64,000 bases of DNA from Beverwykella pulmonaria (taxonomy: Eukaryota > Ascomycota > Dothideomycetes > Pleosporales > Melanommataceae). Positions within the stretch are counted from its first letter, which is position 1; every line of letters starts with the position of its first letter. This document shows positions 21,008 to 32,205 of the stretch, in pieces. The position numbers were made by a program, and so were the translations under genes. Location: NCBI GenBank assembly GCA_001599595.1, contig BCHH01000009.1, positions 1,215,774-1,279,773 on the forward strand. The letters run 5' to 3'. Under the pieces are notes generated by a model. That model made no database searches, was not told where the DNA came from, and saw only the letters and a list, made by a program, of their open reading frames with translations.

Positions 21008-24000
21008 GAGTATGAGTGGGATGGATGTAGGATATTAAGTAGGTTCTCTGGAGTATGCCACCATGCATAGAACTGGACCTGTACAAACAAGACAAAAAAT
21101 CTCAAGAGAGATTCTTTATGAAGTAGTGCTTTAGCTATTTTTGCATATCCAACCGTTCATGTCTGGGAGTTGGACCCAAAACTATTGAAAAAGATCCGAA
21201 AAGAATGGTAGCAGGAGCGACTAAGTAGCTTAGCGCTACCACCGTCGAGAATATCTATATTCTTAATGTGCAAGCCAGGAAGGTAAGGTATATGTAGATG
21301 CATGTGTGCGCGCATAAGCAAAGTTGATTTTTTTTAATCTTCAATGCAAGTGAAGAACAAAGAGTAGGGAAAGAAAGGTGGCCTATGAATTCCTAGCGTT
21401 AACTTATGAACAAAAATAGCGGAAAGGCTTGAAACAACGAGCACGCAAAGAAGACACAAATGTTCCCGTCCATGCTATCTGTGCATCTCCGAGTCACCGC
21501 AGCAAATACTATATTCCAAGAGCTATTTTTGGTGAGGTAGGGCCAGGATGGCAGGCCTTGCAGATTTTCAGAGATCTGATTAGGCATCTCAATTGATTCG
21601 CTCCTCTTACACATCACTGCGCATGCCGAAGCGGACAAGGCTAGAAATTACAGACATACAATATTGCACCCGTGAGAGCGTAGTCGGTCGTATGCGTATT
21701 CCAAAGTCAGAATCTGAGGTAAGATGCCTTGCGGCCTCCGTTTATTATTGACTCCTTGTTGTTGTTGAGCTAGGTTGACTATGCAAGTCCCACAATGGGT
21801 ACCTTCATTACCCCTCGTGAGAAGAATGTCCTGTTACGTGTACCAATATGTATGACTTCACTATTTCTCGTTTCTCAAAACCAAAGGGGTTCTTATGTCT
21901 TATCTACGGCCAATGCGGAGAGGCGGACATCAAGGCGTTGGTTGGGCAGCAAGACTCTTTCTTGGAGTCCCCAGATAGGCTATGCGCGTGGGAAGGTGAT
22001 GACATGGTTACATGATGAGGGATGGTGGCGGTCCGCATTATGTGAGATAGAACCGGTCTGTGTTGATATGGCAGGAGCGAAGACATGTGAGACCGCGACA
22101 CCATGGCAGGCACTGACTCCAACGGTTGCGTCAAAATCGAGCGCGAGGCGTTCGTCGGGCATTGAAGTGGCACTGTATATGCTTGCCCAGCTGAAGCAAT
22201 GCTGGGTGTCCGGGGAAAGATGACACAAAGCCGAGAAGAGAAGTTGGAGGATTGAATTTGGAGTTATGACTCGAACGGGGGATGAGAGAACGTTTTAGGC
22301 GGCGAACTGTGGACTGGGCATTGTATGGTGCATGCTAGGATTTGTTGCACATATATGTAAAGTGCAATTCAGGTCACATTGAGAGGAAGTAGCTATGCTA
22401 GTGCATTCTGCATGCTAGGCTAGTTAGCAAACGACGATATATTCGGGGTCATTCGACAGCTCAGAGCATATGCTCCTATGGATCTGAACGCTCGACTGTC
22501 CAGACAGTATGATCGGGTTTTGTGCAATACGACTATCCCGTCTCAACTGGACTGGTGGCGGCTATGTAGCACCGTTACGTTTGCCGGAATATATGAATCC
22601 TCCGAAAACGGCACGTCACGCTAGACCCAGTGACAGGGCATCGCCCCAAGCACTACATGGACGGCATAGCACTCTACAAGAGGCCTCATGAGCGGGTTTG
22701 TAGCGCAAGCCACTCCACGGACAAATTTTGTTTTGAAAAGGGTGGATTGTATGGAAACGCACGAAAAAGCGGTGCAAACACGCTCATGCGGGTCTCTTGC
22801 AGAACAAGGATCCACCATACCTTAATCTTCACCAACCCCGCCATGATAACCAAGGTGCATATTGCAGCCTTGTTTGGCAACTCCCTTTCTGAGAAATTCC
22901 GGACCTCTGAAGCTATGGAGCATTGCTTCAGCTTGACCAGGGTCTTTTAAAAAAGCTTAACGATCCTACAGCGGGCCGTGATTGGTCTCAAAGAGAGAGC
23001 TTCGGAGTGAATGGTGAATGTGGCACAGTTCGCGTGGCTGACGCTAGTAGGATTAATAAGGCGCGCGAAGAAATCTGATGTACAGGCCATGGGTAAAGTG
23101 TGGCGACAGGATTCGGGCACGGATATTGTGCAGTATCGATAACGATGCGGCGTCGGCGCGGTGCGGAGGAGGCTGTGGTGGGATGATAGCGCACGGAATG
23201 TTTGGACTTGTGGAAAGTGGTGAGATTTTGGGCCGCTTGAGAAGTTGGAAGGCAAATTCTTTGGTTGTCGATGCATGAGGCATTTTGTTGTGAATGTATG
23301 TGTGCCTGGCGTTGGCCTGACGGCGAAAAGTCTGTAACTTTTGAACCGGCTGTTGAGGTGGAGAGATGTTGTGAAGACGTGCCGATTCGGTAACTCTTGC
23401 ATGGTGCTGTGATCGAGGCCTGATTCCACATCCCCGGATCTATTCGCTTATTTGCGCGTAGAACTGGGTGTGACCGAGCCCCGGTTCTAGATGGGAGAGT
23501 CTTTCACAGCCTGTACTGTGCCGTATGCGTGGAGATGTGAGGGTTGGGTGATATCCCGTCGTCTCGCTTACCGTGCCCGGCCATCGACGTCCGGCCATCG
23601 AACAGCCTGCCAAGGCGTTGGACTCGCAGAACGAATTCTTGGTCAGTGGGGATGTCTGTCTGGAGCAATGAGACTGGCCTTGTGTCGGAGTCGTCCTCAG
23701 CAAGTCCGCGCGAGTTGGTATCATCTCGTCAAGGAAACCAGTCGCCATTGCAAGTCTTGTTGAGGGATGTTCTCCCGACCATCACAGGACCGGGTACCTC
23801 GAAGCGCGGAACATTGGGTTTGGAGGCGAGGCTGAGTGAGACGGACGATGCATGGGAAAGGAAGGTTTCAGAGCAATTGGATGTGAAGTGAAGTCCTGTG
23901 CCACGCCTTAGGCCAATCAGGGGTTAGCGCAGTGTGGCTGATTGATGATTCTCGTTGGCCAATGCGGCAGCCGTCACTTGGGCCGCCGGTAAATGCACTC

Positions 24001-26460
24001 CAGGCCTGTCCCGGGTTCACTCTGGATAATAACTTGTTTGTGAAGGGTCGAGGCAAGATTAGGAAAGTTTCAGGTGCTGTGATGAGTGTCATCTTTTAGT
24101 GCGAGAGATTTGTTGCGAAAGATCTTGGTGTTTCGATAGTTTCGATACTCGAGGTGCTATTTTTGGCTGATCCTCAAATCATCTGCTCGACGCCAGAAGC
24201 CTCATCGAAGGGGGAAGAAGATTTGGCCCCCTTCTGTTCAGCTAGTGTGATGCGTGACCAGAGCAATTTTTCTCTGTAATTCACAGACGTCTCGTGTTGA
24301 AATTGCAGTGTCACACCGCGAGCAACTCACAAACTGATCTCAACACCATTCCAAGTTGTGGCTGCTTATTAGAAGTGTGGCTCAGCACGTATCGATCCGG
24401 ATGGGGATTCGTCTTTCCCAATTTTGCCGGTCGATGATGTTACCACCCGTTGAGTGGATAGTGCCAGCCTCATCAAGCGAACGCTTCTTTGCTGTTGTGA
24501 AAGCGCTGCTCGACGACGCGAGAAGTGTGGCCCCCAACCTCCCTTATGTGATTCTTCTGTCCGCGTAACCTGTGGCTTCGGTGAGGCTGAGAACCACCAA
24601 GAATGCCGGATGTGGTAGGACACACAACGGGCGGACATGCATACGCACCACACTGACATTTGACAGCAGCCATGCAGCCGCTCGTGCAACTTCTGAAATC
24701 GAGCTGAACACTGTGGAGATTAGTCGGCTTGTTGGGTCTGTCTCTTGTGCCTGATTAATCGAGGTATGGTCAGCACCGCACCTCGGTCGCGGTTGCAGAT
24801 GCGGCCGGCGGCAAGAAAGTGATGGATCAGGTGCTAGGAAGGCGGCCGTCGTGCTTTCGTTCCTCGATTGGCTTGATGGGGTGTCTGGAATCGCTGGTGG
24901 TGAATTGGTCTCCCGAGGTCGGCCGTTCCTCAAGGCAGCAAAGCCGGAGGATGCGCACGCGGGCCGCACTTTTGCCCCTCATGGAGGGGACTGCAGCAGA
25001 CGGAACAGCTAGCGGATGTTTGCACTGAGCATGAGGGTGTTCCCCAACATGTTCGGAGTTCTTCACGATGCTCGGACGAGGTGGCCGCCTGCGAACGGTG
25101 TCAAAGTGTTTTTTTTTTGCATGCGCTGTGGATGTGGATCACCAAGGCGGGTCTCCCTAGCGCCCGCCGCGTACTGCCGCACATGTCGAGGTCCGTAGCC
25201 AGTTGAGCGGCCAAGCTCGCGACACGCATTCCTCCACAAAAGCAATATGGTCGGGCATTGGGCGCTGACGATGCCGATGTGGTGCTGTGCCTGGCATGGG
25301 CCGCTAGGCTGTGGCTAGTGCCCAGGCGTGAGGACCGCGATAGGGGTCGCGAAGCATAGCCTCCACAACCGTGTGCTCGCAGCAGCTTCAGCTCACGACA
25401 ACGCTCGAAATTGCCCACCGCCGTCCACGACCAACATCGGCGGCGGGTTCACGAGCGACCGTCACACACTGGCACGCCCTTCAATCTGGCTTGTAGAGAC
25501 GCGCAGGGCGTATTCCAGCGCGCCCTTTGCATTGTGGTAGATGGCAAAGCCCGAGTCTGAGACAGCGTCGCAAGTGACTTCGAAGCAGCCGCCTCTGCTT
25601 GCTAGTTCGCCAACAATGGGCTACCCATTCGGCGTCCATCGTCTTCGGCAGGCACAGACAGAGGCACACCGGTCCTTTGCAGGGGCTCCAGGTCGCGTTG
25701 TGGCTCATTCACACCCCCCGAGGCAGTGCACGCTTCACGCCTGCTCCAGCAATCAAGACCTGATGGACCCCACGACACTCGGATTTCCGTTCATGCAAAC
25801 GCACGTTGCCCATCATCCAGCCTAGCTTCTCTTTTTCTGCGAGGCGCCTCCCTCTGTTCTAGTTTGTTCTTGCACCCATTGCTCCCTGGCCACTCGCAGC
25901 GCCCACTTCAGGCTACAATCCACGCCGCACCATTCATATATCACCCATGCCCCGGTAGGGCTGCTGCACATCTACTTTTGTTTGCAGAGTGCATACCTCC
26001 TGCATCATCCTCCCTGCACGACATCTTTTTATTCTGTCGCGACCTTCTCTGACTCTTTCTTCATCCATCACTCTTCTACGTCCTTCCCGTCGACTATTTG
26101 CGCCTTGTCTTAGTCGGCCTGTCACCTGTCCCCATATCATCAATCACCGCCCCGAGTTCTACGCCCAGACAATCAAACAATCACCAGGTATATATAGTCA
26201 TCGGAACTTCACTACACAATCCGTACCATTGTTCACACCAAACAACAAATCGCTTGTCAACCATCGTCGTTGTTGCCGACCTCGTGCTTCTATTCACTAT
26301 ACGTCGGACTCCGGGTCTTAATTCGGGCTTAGTGCGCATCGTGATCACCCCAACACCCCCAACTTAGCCGTCTTGCGCGGTTGAGGTGGGTGAGTACCTT
26401 TGAGAACGACACATTCCACTTGATCTGCATCGGACGGAAACACCAAGCACAGACATCGCG
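21008..26460. other. 5.4-kb gene-poor interval
   Basis: No supportable protein gene despite many short frames on both strands; none has a motif or splice-consistent continuation. The part at 22.9-25.8 kb looks GC-richer than the other gene-free stretches. The last 600 bp are pyrimidine-rich and look like the promoter and long 5' leader of the gene at 26461. They include a possible leader intron with a GTGAGT donor near 26390 and a CACAG acceptor just before the ATG. An unannotated non-coding transcript cannot be excluded. Confidence 0.5.
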
Positions 26461-28674
26461 ATGTGTCGGATTGAAGAGCGCGTCTACATCCGTGCGGATG
26501 GCCACCGCCAGACATTCGAAGAACCCTTTCCATGCCACAAGTCCAAGCACGGCAAGTTGTGCTCCAATGTCAAGAGGAGGACTACCGAATACCACCCGCA
26601 ACCACCTTCAGTCACCCGTGACCGTAGTGCCTCGCCAGCTTCATTCAATCCACCCACGCCCACTGGCACTGGCAGCTACCTGGTCCAGCAGCGACGGCCT
26701 TCGATAGTTGAACGCCGTCCATCCACGCGAGAAGGACCTCGGGCAATCAAGCCTGAGATCATCATCGAGTTCGGCTCGAGAAAGGGCAAGAGCAAGAAGT
26801 ACCCAGCCATCACAGTCAACAGCTACAAGCGCTCATCAATCGGTGCATCGTCGATTGGGTCCAATGACGTTGCCATCGAATCTCCTGGCTCTGATGCATC
26901 CTTCACCGTTCGCACTGGACTCCCAGAAACCCCGGTTCTCCTGACCAACTCGTATCAGCAGCCTCCCGCTTACAGCACTAGGGCTGCTGTACCACACACC
27001 CACCACCGCCACACTTCTTCCGCCTCATCCTTCACGACTTCTAGCCAGCCTCCTTCTTTGTATGCCACCTCGGATGCCGACTCTCCCACTAGCCGACGGG
27101 CACCTCGTTACCCCCCAACAATTGTGCACAATCCTCCTCCAGAGTTCACCTCGTCATCACCGACACAGACACGTGCCGTGCCTGTGCCGACCTCATCCGG
27201 TCCTTACCGTACCAACATTGCTGCGCCACATGACTCTACCCCTCGGAGCAACATTGGCCCAGATGGTTTGTTTCCTCTCGACTACTCTGACTTTCATGGT
27301 CATTCCAGCTCCTCTCATGCTAGTTCGGGTCGTGCTGCTGCTCCCGAAATTACCGATCGTGATGCTGAACGTGCTCGCCTTCGCAAACTCAATACCGAAG
27401 CAGAGCGCAAGCGCCAGCAGGAAGCTGAACGTCAGACGGAACAAGAGCGGGCCCAAGAAGAGGCGCATAAGAGAGCACAAGAGGAGGCTAAACAAGTCAG
27501 ATTCGAATTGGGCCGTGCTGAGGCAAGGGAAAAGGAGAGAAACGAAGCCCAATTTGCTGAGAACGAAAAGAGACGGGCCGAGGATCGGGAGGAAGCAAGG
27601 CGGCGCAAGCACAGAGCGCAGGATGAACGGAATGAGCGTGCTGCCAGAGAGGAAAAGAGAGAGAAGGCTGACCGTTTGAAGGAAGACATTGCACGCAAGG
27701 AGAAACAAATCAAGGAAGCTGAAGTCAGGCAGAAGCGAGACTCACGGCCACCCACTCGCGACCACACCACCAAGCGTCACCACTCTCGCAGGCCAAGCAT
27801 TTCTCGGGCTGAGGCCGAAGAGCGCAGTCTGCTGCTTGCTGGGGATGAAGCTCAGTTGGCCAGAGAGCGGGAAGCCACCGAGCAGCGTGAACGAGAGGAG
27901 AGGGCCGCTCTTTTACGTCAGCAGCAATCAACAACCCAGTACTGGGATCCTCGTGGTGGGGACCGCTATCCTGTCACAAACGAAGGGCCTGGCGTTGGTC
28001 GCCGGAACTCCGTATCAGGCCGTCGTCCCAGCATCCCGTCAACAGCTCCACCTGTGGGTCTTGGTCGAACCAACAGCCAGCGACGTGTATCCATCATTCA
28101 GCCTGCTCCTCCGGCGAACCTACCACCTCTCAATACGTCATTCCCGCAGAACTATTCCACTCGTCCTCAGAGCTCTTCCCGCCAGAACCCTCCAACACCA
28201 CTCTTCTCACCTGGTTCATCAGGACAGACATACGTCCGTCCCCCATCCGCACGTCACCCATCCTACAGCCAAGAAAACCCTTTCGCCCAGCCGCCCACCC
28301 GCACAAGCCAAGAGAACCCTTTCGCTCCTGCCACAGGCATAGCCCCACCCTTTCCTCCACGTGATCCATGGGACACCCGTAACATGCGCGAAGCTCTACC
28401 TCAGGCTGCACCGCCACAGGTCCGTCAGCCGTCTAACATCGGCCTAGAGCAACCACACACACTGAAACGACGTGGCGAGGCCGTAATCAATCGTGCTGCC
28501 GCTGAAGATCGCTCTGGACCGCATGACCGTGCGCGCCAGGCTACGCGGAATATGGGGAAGGCGGTAGGGTTCGAGGATGATTACGTGAGCACGGATGAGG
28601 AGAATGAGGCGGATAAGATTGCAGGATATGGACCGAGGTTGGGGTTGGGGAAGAGGGATAAGAGGCGGAACTGA
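26461..28674 (+). CDS. Conserved-looking coiled-coil protein, function unknown
   Basis: Single-exon 737-aa protein. The N-terminal 50 residues (MCRIEERVYIRADGHRQTFE, PFPCHKSKHGKLCSNVKRR) carry a Cys/His-containing motif of a type I associate with fungal proteins of unknown function. They are followed by a basic, Ser-rich region with KPEIIIEFGSRKGKSKKYP (~96-114). Residues ~300-427 form one long, highly charged Glu/Arg/Ala coiled coil (AERKRQQEAERQTEQERAQE). After a Ser/Pro-rich linker with two ENPFA repeats, the C terminus ends in an acidic-then-basic tail (DDYVSTDEENEADKIAGYG, LGKRDKRRN). There is no signal peptide or enzyme motif. A structural or scaffolding role is only a guess. Confidence 0.8.
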   Translation: MCRIEERVYIRADGHRQTFEEPFPCHKSKHGKLCSNVKRRTTEYHPQPPSVTRDRSASPASFNPPTPTGTGSYLVQQRRPSIVERRPSTREGPRAIKPEIIIEFGSRKGKSKKYPAITVNSYKRSSIGASSIGSNDVAIESPGSDASFTVRTGLPETPVLLTNSYQQPPAYSTRAAVPHTHHRHTSSASSFTTSSQPPSLYATSDADSPTSRRAPRYPPTIVHNPPPEFTSSSPTQTRAVPVPTSSGPYRTNIAAPHDSTPRSNIGPDGLFPLDYSDFHGHSSSSHASSGRAAAPEITDRDAERARLRKLNTEAERKRQQEAERQTEQERAQEEAHKRAQEEAKQVRFELGRAEAREKERNEAQFAENEKRRAEDREEARRRKHRAQDERNERAAREEKREKADRLKEDIARKEKQIKEAEVRQKRDSRPPTRDHTTKRHHSRRPSISRAEAEERSLLLAGDEAQLAREREATEQREREERAALLRQQQSTTQYWDPRGGDRYPVTNEGPGVGRRNSVSGRRPSIPSTAPPVGLGRTNSQRRVSIIQPAPPANLPPLNTSFPQNYSTRPQSSSRQNPPTPLFSPGSSGQTYVRPPSARHPSYSQENPFAQPPTRTSQENPFAPATGIAPPFPPRDPWDTRNMREALPQAAPPQVRQPSNIGLEQPHTLKRRGEAVINRAAAEDRSGPHDRARQATRNMGKAVGFEDDYVSTDEENEADKIAGYGPRLGLGKRDKRRN

Positions 28675-30220
28675 GCGTGCGCGGAAGCACTCCTTTTTGA
28701 TGTTGGTATCTTACGCGTCATCTGCTTGCCTCTCTCATCGCAAACATTTCTTTCGATCATTGTTACTGACACTTCACCTTTTTTTCTAATGTCGATATGA
28801 TGTTCTCTTGGGCTGGTAGGGAATGGTACCCCAGTATCTTGGCGGAGGGAAGTCGGTTTTCCTTTCTTTGGGCTTATAGACCGTCCATACCATAGACTAG
28901 GCGTTTGCTTTATCCCTTTCGCGTCTTTTCTACATGTGTCGGTCTTTACATCTTTTTCTACTATTCAACCTAGTTAGATGGTATTACCGGCACCATGCCC
29001 CTTTCTTAGTATACCCAGCCCTTTCGCTTCTACTTCTGCAAAATTAAAAATCCTGTATTCCCAAATTTTTGCACCGCAAACCAAATTACTCTGTGCATCT
29101 TATCATTGCTTTCCTGCTGCCTTTCGTACACAATTACGCGATATTAGACTAAGACCACTTTGGCTAAATTGCCATCGCATCTTTACTATATCAACTGGGC
29201 CTGGAAATGTAGTGTCTCAGCTGTTTATGTAACATCTTTTGCCATATTTATGTCTACTATATTAATGCACTTGGTACTAAGTAGAGTATATCTACCCAAT
29301 GCTCTGTTCTACTCTGTAGATACCGGATACATCATCATCTCGATCTCGACTACTCTGAACCATTCTCTACACCTCCATAAAGCCCTTCGAGAAGCAGAAA
29401 CTGCCCTTTGCAATTTGAGTCTAGGCGTTGAGGTTATGTCTTTCGCAGTCCGATACATAGGTTTTGTTTGCTCCAGTGGAGTCGAGAGAATATAGGGTGC
29501 TGGTTCGAGGGCTTGAGAAAAGAATTCTTTAGATTGGTGTGGCACGGGGCCGGGTAGTGGATCCTTGTGTAAGAGTTATTATGTGGGGGATAGGGAAGTT
29601 TATTGTGTAGAAACGTTCGCTAATAGGTGGCGGGATAACGTTAGAAGGTGGAGGCCTGTTCGCGCGAGGGCCTGGGCGTGTGAATTGATTCAATGATGTA
29701 ATTGAGAGCTGAGTGTGAAAGACTTATATACATGCGAGCAACTTGCGTATTGGAAATTTCGAATTAATTTTACGCATGGAGCTCGCAGACCAAGATTGTC
29801 GTTGATTTCGCACCCAGACACTGCTAGGCTTGAGGATATTAGGAGGAATTGAGCTATTGGGGTTATTGGGCATGGGATTACGAGATTAAATACGTCTGTT
29901 GGTTTAGGTAAAATATAAAGCCCAGGGCCGTTCAATTGACGGGAGATCAGATTCCAATTACTTTTTGAGTATGAGGATTCTCGCCCAATCCTTAAGCAAC
30001 ATACCCATCTACCAAGAACACCCACTTCCAACTTCTCTTCCCGCTTAGCTTGTCCATATACACTCGGCAAACAAACCCCGTTTTCCATTAATTTTTCGAT
30101 CTAACTCCCGCGTTTAGCCACATGCTTTGTTCAGTGTTTTCTAGAGTCTTCGGCATGTAATTACCTCAGTACAATGGCTCAGTCTTCTGGAATAGATGGT
30201 AGCTTACTTATCGTTGGAGT
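28675..30220. other. Intergenic, AT-rich
   Basis: 3' flank of the coiled-coil gene followed by AT-rich DNA. Open frames at 28978-29495 and 29690-30088 have no motif and I do not call them. Confidence 0.5.
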
Positions 30221-30520
30221 CTAAGAAGTAGTTCCTAGTTCAGACATGCGGCCTCGTTCCCGGCGAAAGTGAAGATATGCGACTGTAAGGGTGGCAACAG
30301 CAAGCACAATCCCAATAACGCTAAAGAGAAGATCTTGGGGGTTGGGCGTGCTTGGCTGTGGGGATTGAAGTTGTTCAAAGGGAGATAAAGTGGTGTTTAC
30401 AAAGAGGGCCGGCATTGTGTGATTGAGAACGAGAACAGAGCGTTGAACTAGTTGGGGCTGACAGATGAAAACTAGAAAGATTGAATAAAACATGGCGTTT
30501 CTCGCGATTGCCTCTTTCAT
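30221..30520 (-). CDS. Small membrane protein, hypothetical
   Basis: From the ATG at 30520 a 99-aa frame begins MKEAIARNAMFYSIFLVFIC, a possible signal peptide or signal anchor. A lumenal segment with two N-x-S/T sites (NHT, NTT) and a Ser/Pro-rich stretch follows. The C terminus has a clear transmembrane helix (LLFSVIGIVLAVATLTVAYL) followed by HFRRERGR, a cytosolic basic stop-transfer. The frame remains open upstream without an ATG, so a 5' exon is possible. The family is not recognised. Confidence 0.45.
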   Translation of the reverse strand: MKEAIARNAMFYSIFLVFICQPQLVQRSVLVLNHTMPALFVNTTLSPFEQLQSPQPSTPNPQDLLFSVIGIVLAVATLTVAYLHFRRERGRMSELGTTS

Positions 30521-31575
30521 TGTTCTTTTGTACCTTGAGGAGGCAGACAAACCAGCGTCCAAGTTCTGAGGTGGCAGCGCATGGTACTTCGCCAAAAACC
30601 GATAGAATTTGGTTTCGTATCTGGCAATTTCTAAGGTCGTAGATAGGCGCGATATTCTCCATAGCCGACCCTATGAACAAAAGTTTTGATTGCGAGACTG
30701 ACTGCGACAAACAGAGGCATACTGCGCTGACATCATAACTTTGACGCTAAGTGGATAGAGCTTCCGCAGCCACTCGTATGCCTCCTGCTCGCTAAGCCCC
30801 CTTGACGTGGAGGCATACCATGCAAGGATTCGTCCTCCACGTTGCTATTGGACGAATTTCTTAAAAGCCGATCGGTCAATAATTTATCCCGCGCTCCGCG
30901 CAGTCTGCCTCCTGGGCATTTCGTTCGCGACGTCGTCCATAAAACGTTCTCGATTCCCATCTTTGCGTTTTACTCCTAGCCGTTCCTTTTCTCAATCCAT
31001 CATCAACATCCGGTCAACGACCACACCGCAGCTAGCGAGGGTTCGATCTTCGTATTGCCAGCCTTGGGCGACCCATTTTGGGTCCCACGGGACTAAAGTT
31101 CTCCTCTCCCCATTCGTATTTCTGTCTTGTGCCTTTCTCGATTTCTATTACTGTAGTGATCCATTTAGCATTTGCTTTTCCAATTTTTGGTATTTCCTTC
31201 GCGTATTGCGGGGGCTTGTAAGCCTTCGCGATCAGACCAATTTCCTATCTTCATTGGGTTAGCAGAAATCTCGACACCCCCGATTCGGGGAACACTCAAC
31301 TACCCCTCGACAGTTCGTTTTCTTATAAAACCACTTGCGAGGTCAATGATTTTCATACATCTGTCCAGGGTGGCCAGGCGGAGCCACCAGACTTCACTTT
31401 AACGATTTCCCTGTTACCACATTCTTCATTATCAATTCCCATACCATCAAGCTTTGACTCGTCCGGTTCCTTATGTTCGAGTCTCTCACCACTAGACATC
31501 GCACCTCAAAGCTTTGTACCCTGGGATTCTACGCTATGGAATTTCACTCCCTCGAATTCCACACTCCCAGAGCTC

Positions 31576-32205
31576 ATGTACGATCCACTCTATACTACAA
31601 CGACACAGACTATTCTAGAAACCTCTCTCTCACCTCCAAGTTACGAGACCGAAAGGGCGTCGAACTTTTACCAGGAAATTCTTAGCCGGGAGCCAGCATA
31701 TATTGCTTGTTCATTCCAAACCCCAACCCCGGATTTTCTTCTCCTACCCCAAAAGAGCGGCAGAAGTACGATCTCGACACCCTCGTCCATGATATTCACG
31801 ACTCCAAGATCGCCACAGCCTTCCTCGAGCCCAAGTTTACTGCGGACTTTCAAATGCACGGAGTGTTCGATGACCTTTAGCAAGGCGTACATATTGAAGT
31901 GAGTGTGGAATGTCGAATTGCTCCTCGATATCGAGTGCTAATAATTCAAATCCAGTAAGCACGTCAACCTGAAGCATAAACGAAGGTTCAAATGCGATAG
32001 AGATAGGTGTCCATATAAGGAGGTGGGATTCAATTTAAAAACGGTGTTGGAGCGACACATGTGCACGGTACACAAAGCAGATTTTCAACATAATTTAAAC
32101 TTAAAGGACGCAGAATGTCCGAGTTGCTCGAAGATATTCACTAGGAAGGACAATATGCTGAAACATGTCAAGTTGCGGAAGTGTTTAGATGAAGGCCGAG
32201 TGTAG
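31576..32205 (+). CDS. C2H2 zinc-finger protein
   Basis: Putative nucleic-acid-binding C2H2 protein. Two exons are certain in outline: one ending at 31898 and 31956-32205. They are separated by a 57-nt intron (GTGAGT..TCCAG, branch GCTAAT). The junction falls inside the first finger and restores C-x2-C-x12-H-x4-H (FKCTECSMTFSKAYILNKH). A second finger is of the C-x4-C type (CDRDRCPYKEVGF..RHMCTVH), and a third is C-x2-C-x12-H-x4-C (CPSCSKIFTRKDNMLKHVKLRKC). The N-terminal region is Ser/Pro-rich. The start is uncertain: the frame stays open back to about 31222 with coding-like Ser/Pro-rich sequence but no ATG. The true start may therefore lie in an upstream exon; ATG 31576 is the first in frame. 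Confidence 0.7.

Noticed and set aside
21795..22223. ATG-initiated 142-codon frame
   Set aside because: No domain, no splice-consistent neighbours, and comparably long frames exist on the opposite strand.
27193..27773. Minus-strand frames rich in Ser/Phe/Leu under the coiled-coil gene
   Set aside because: They complement the Glu/Arg-rich coiled coil, so they look hydrophobic by necessity; not evidence for a membrane protein.
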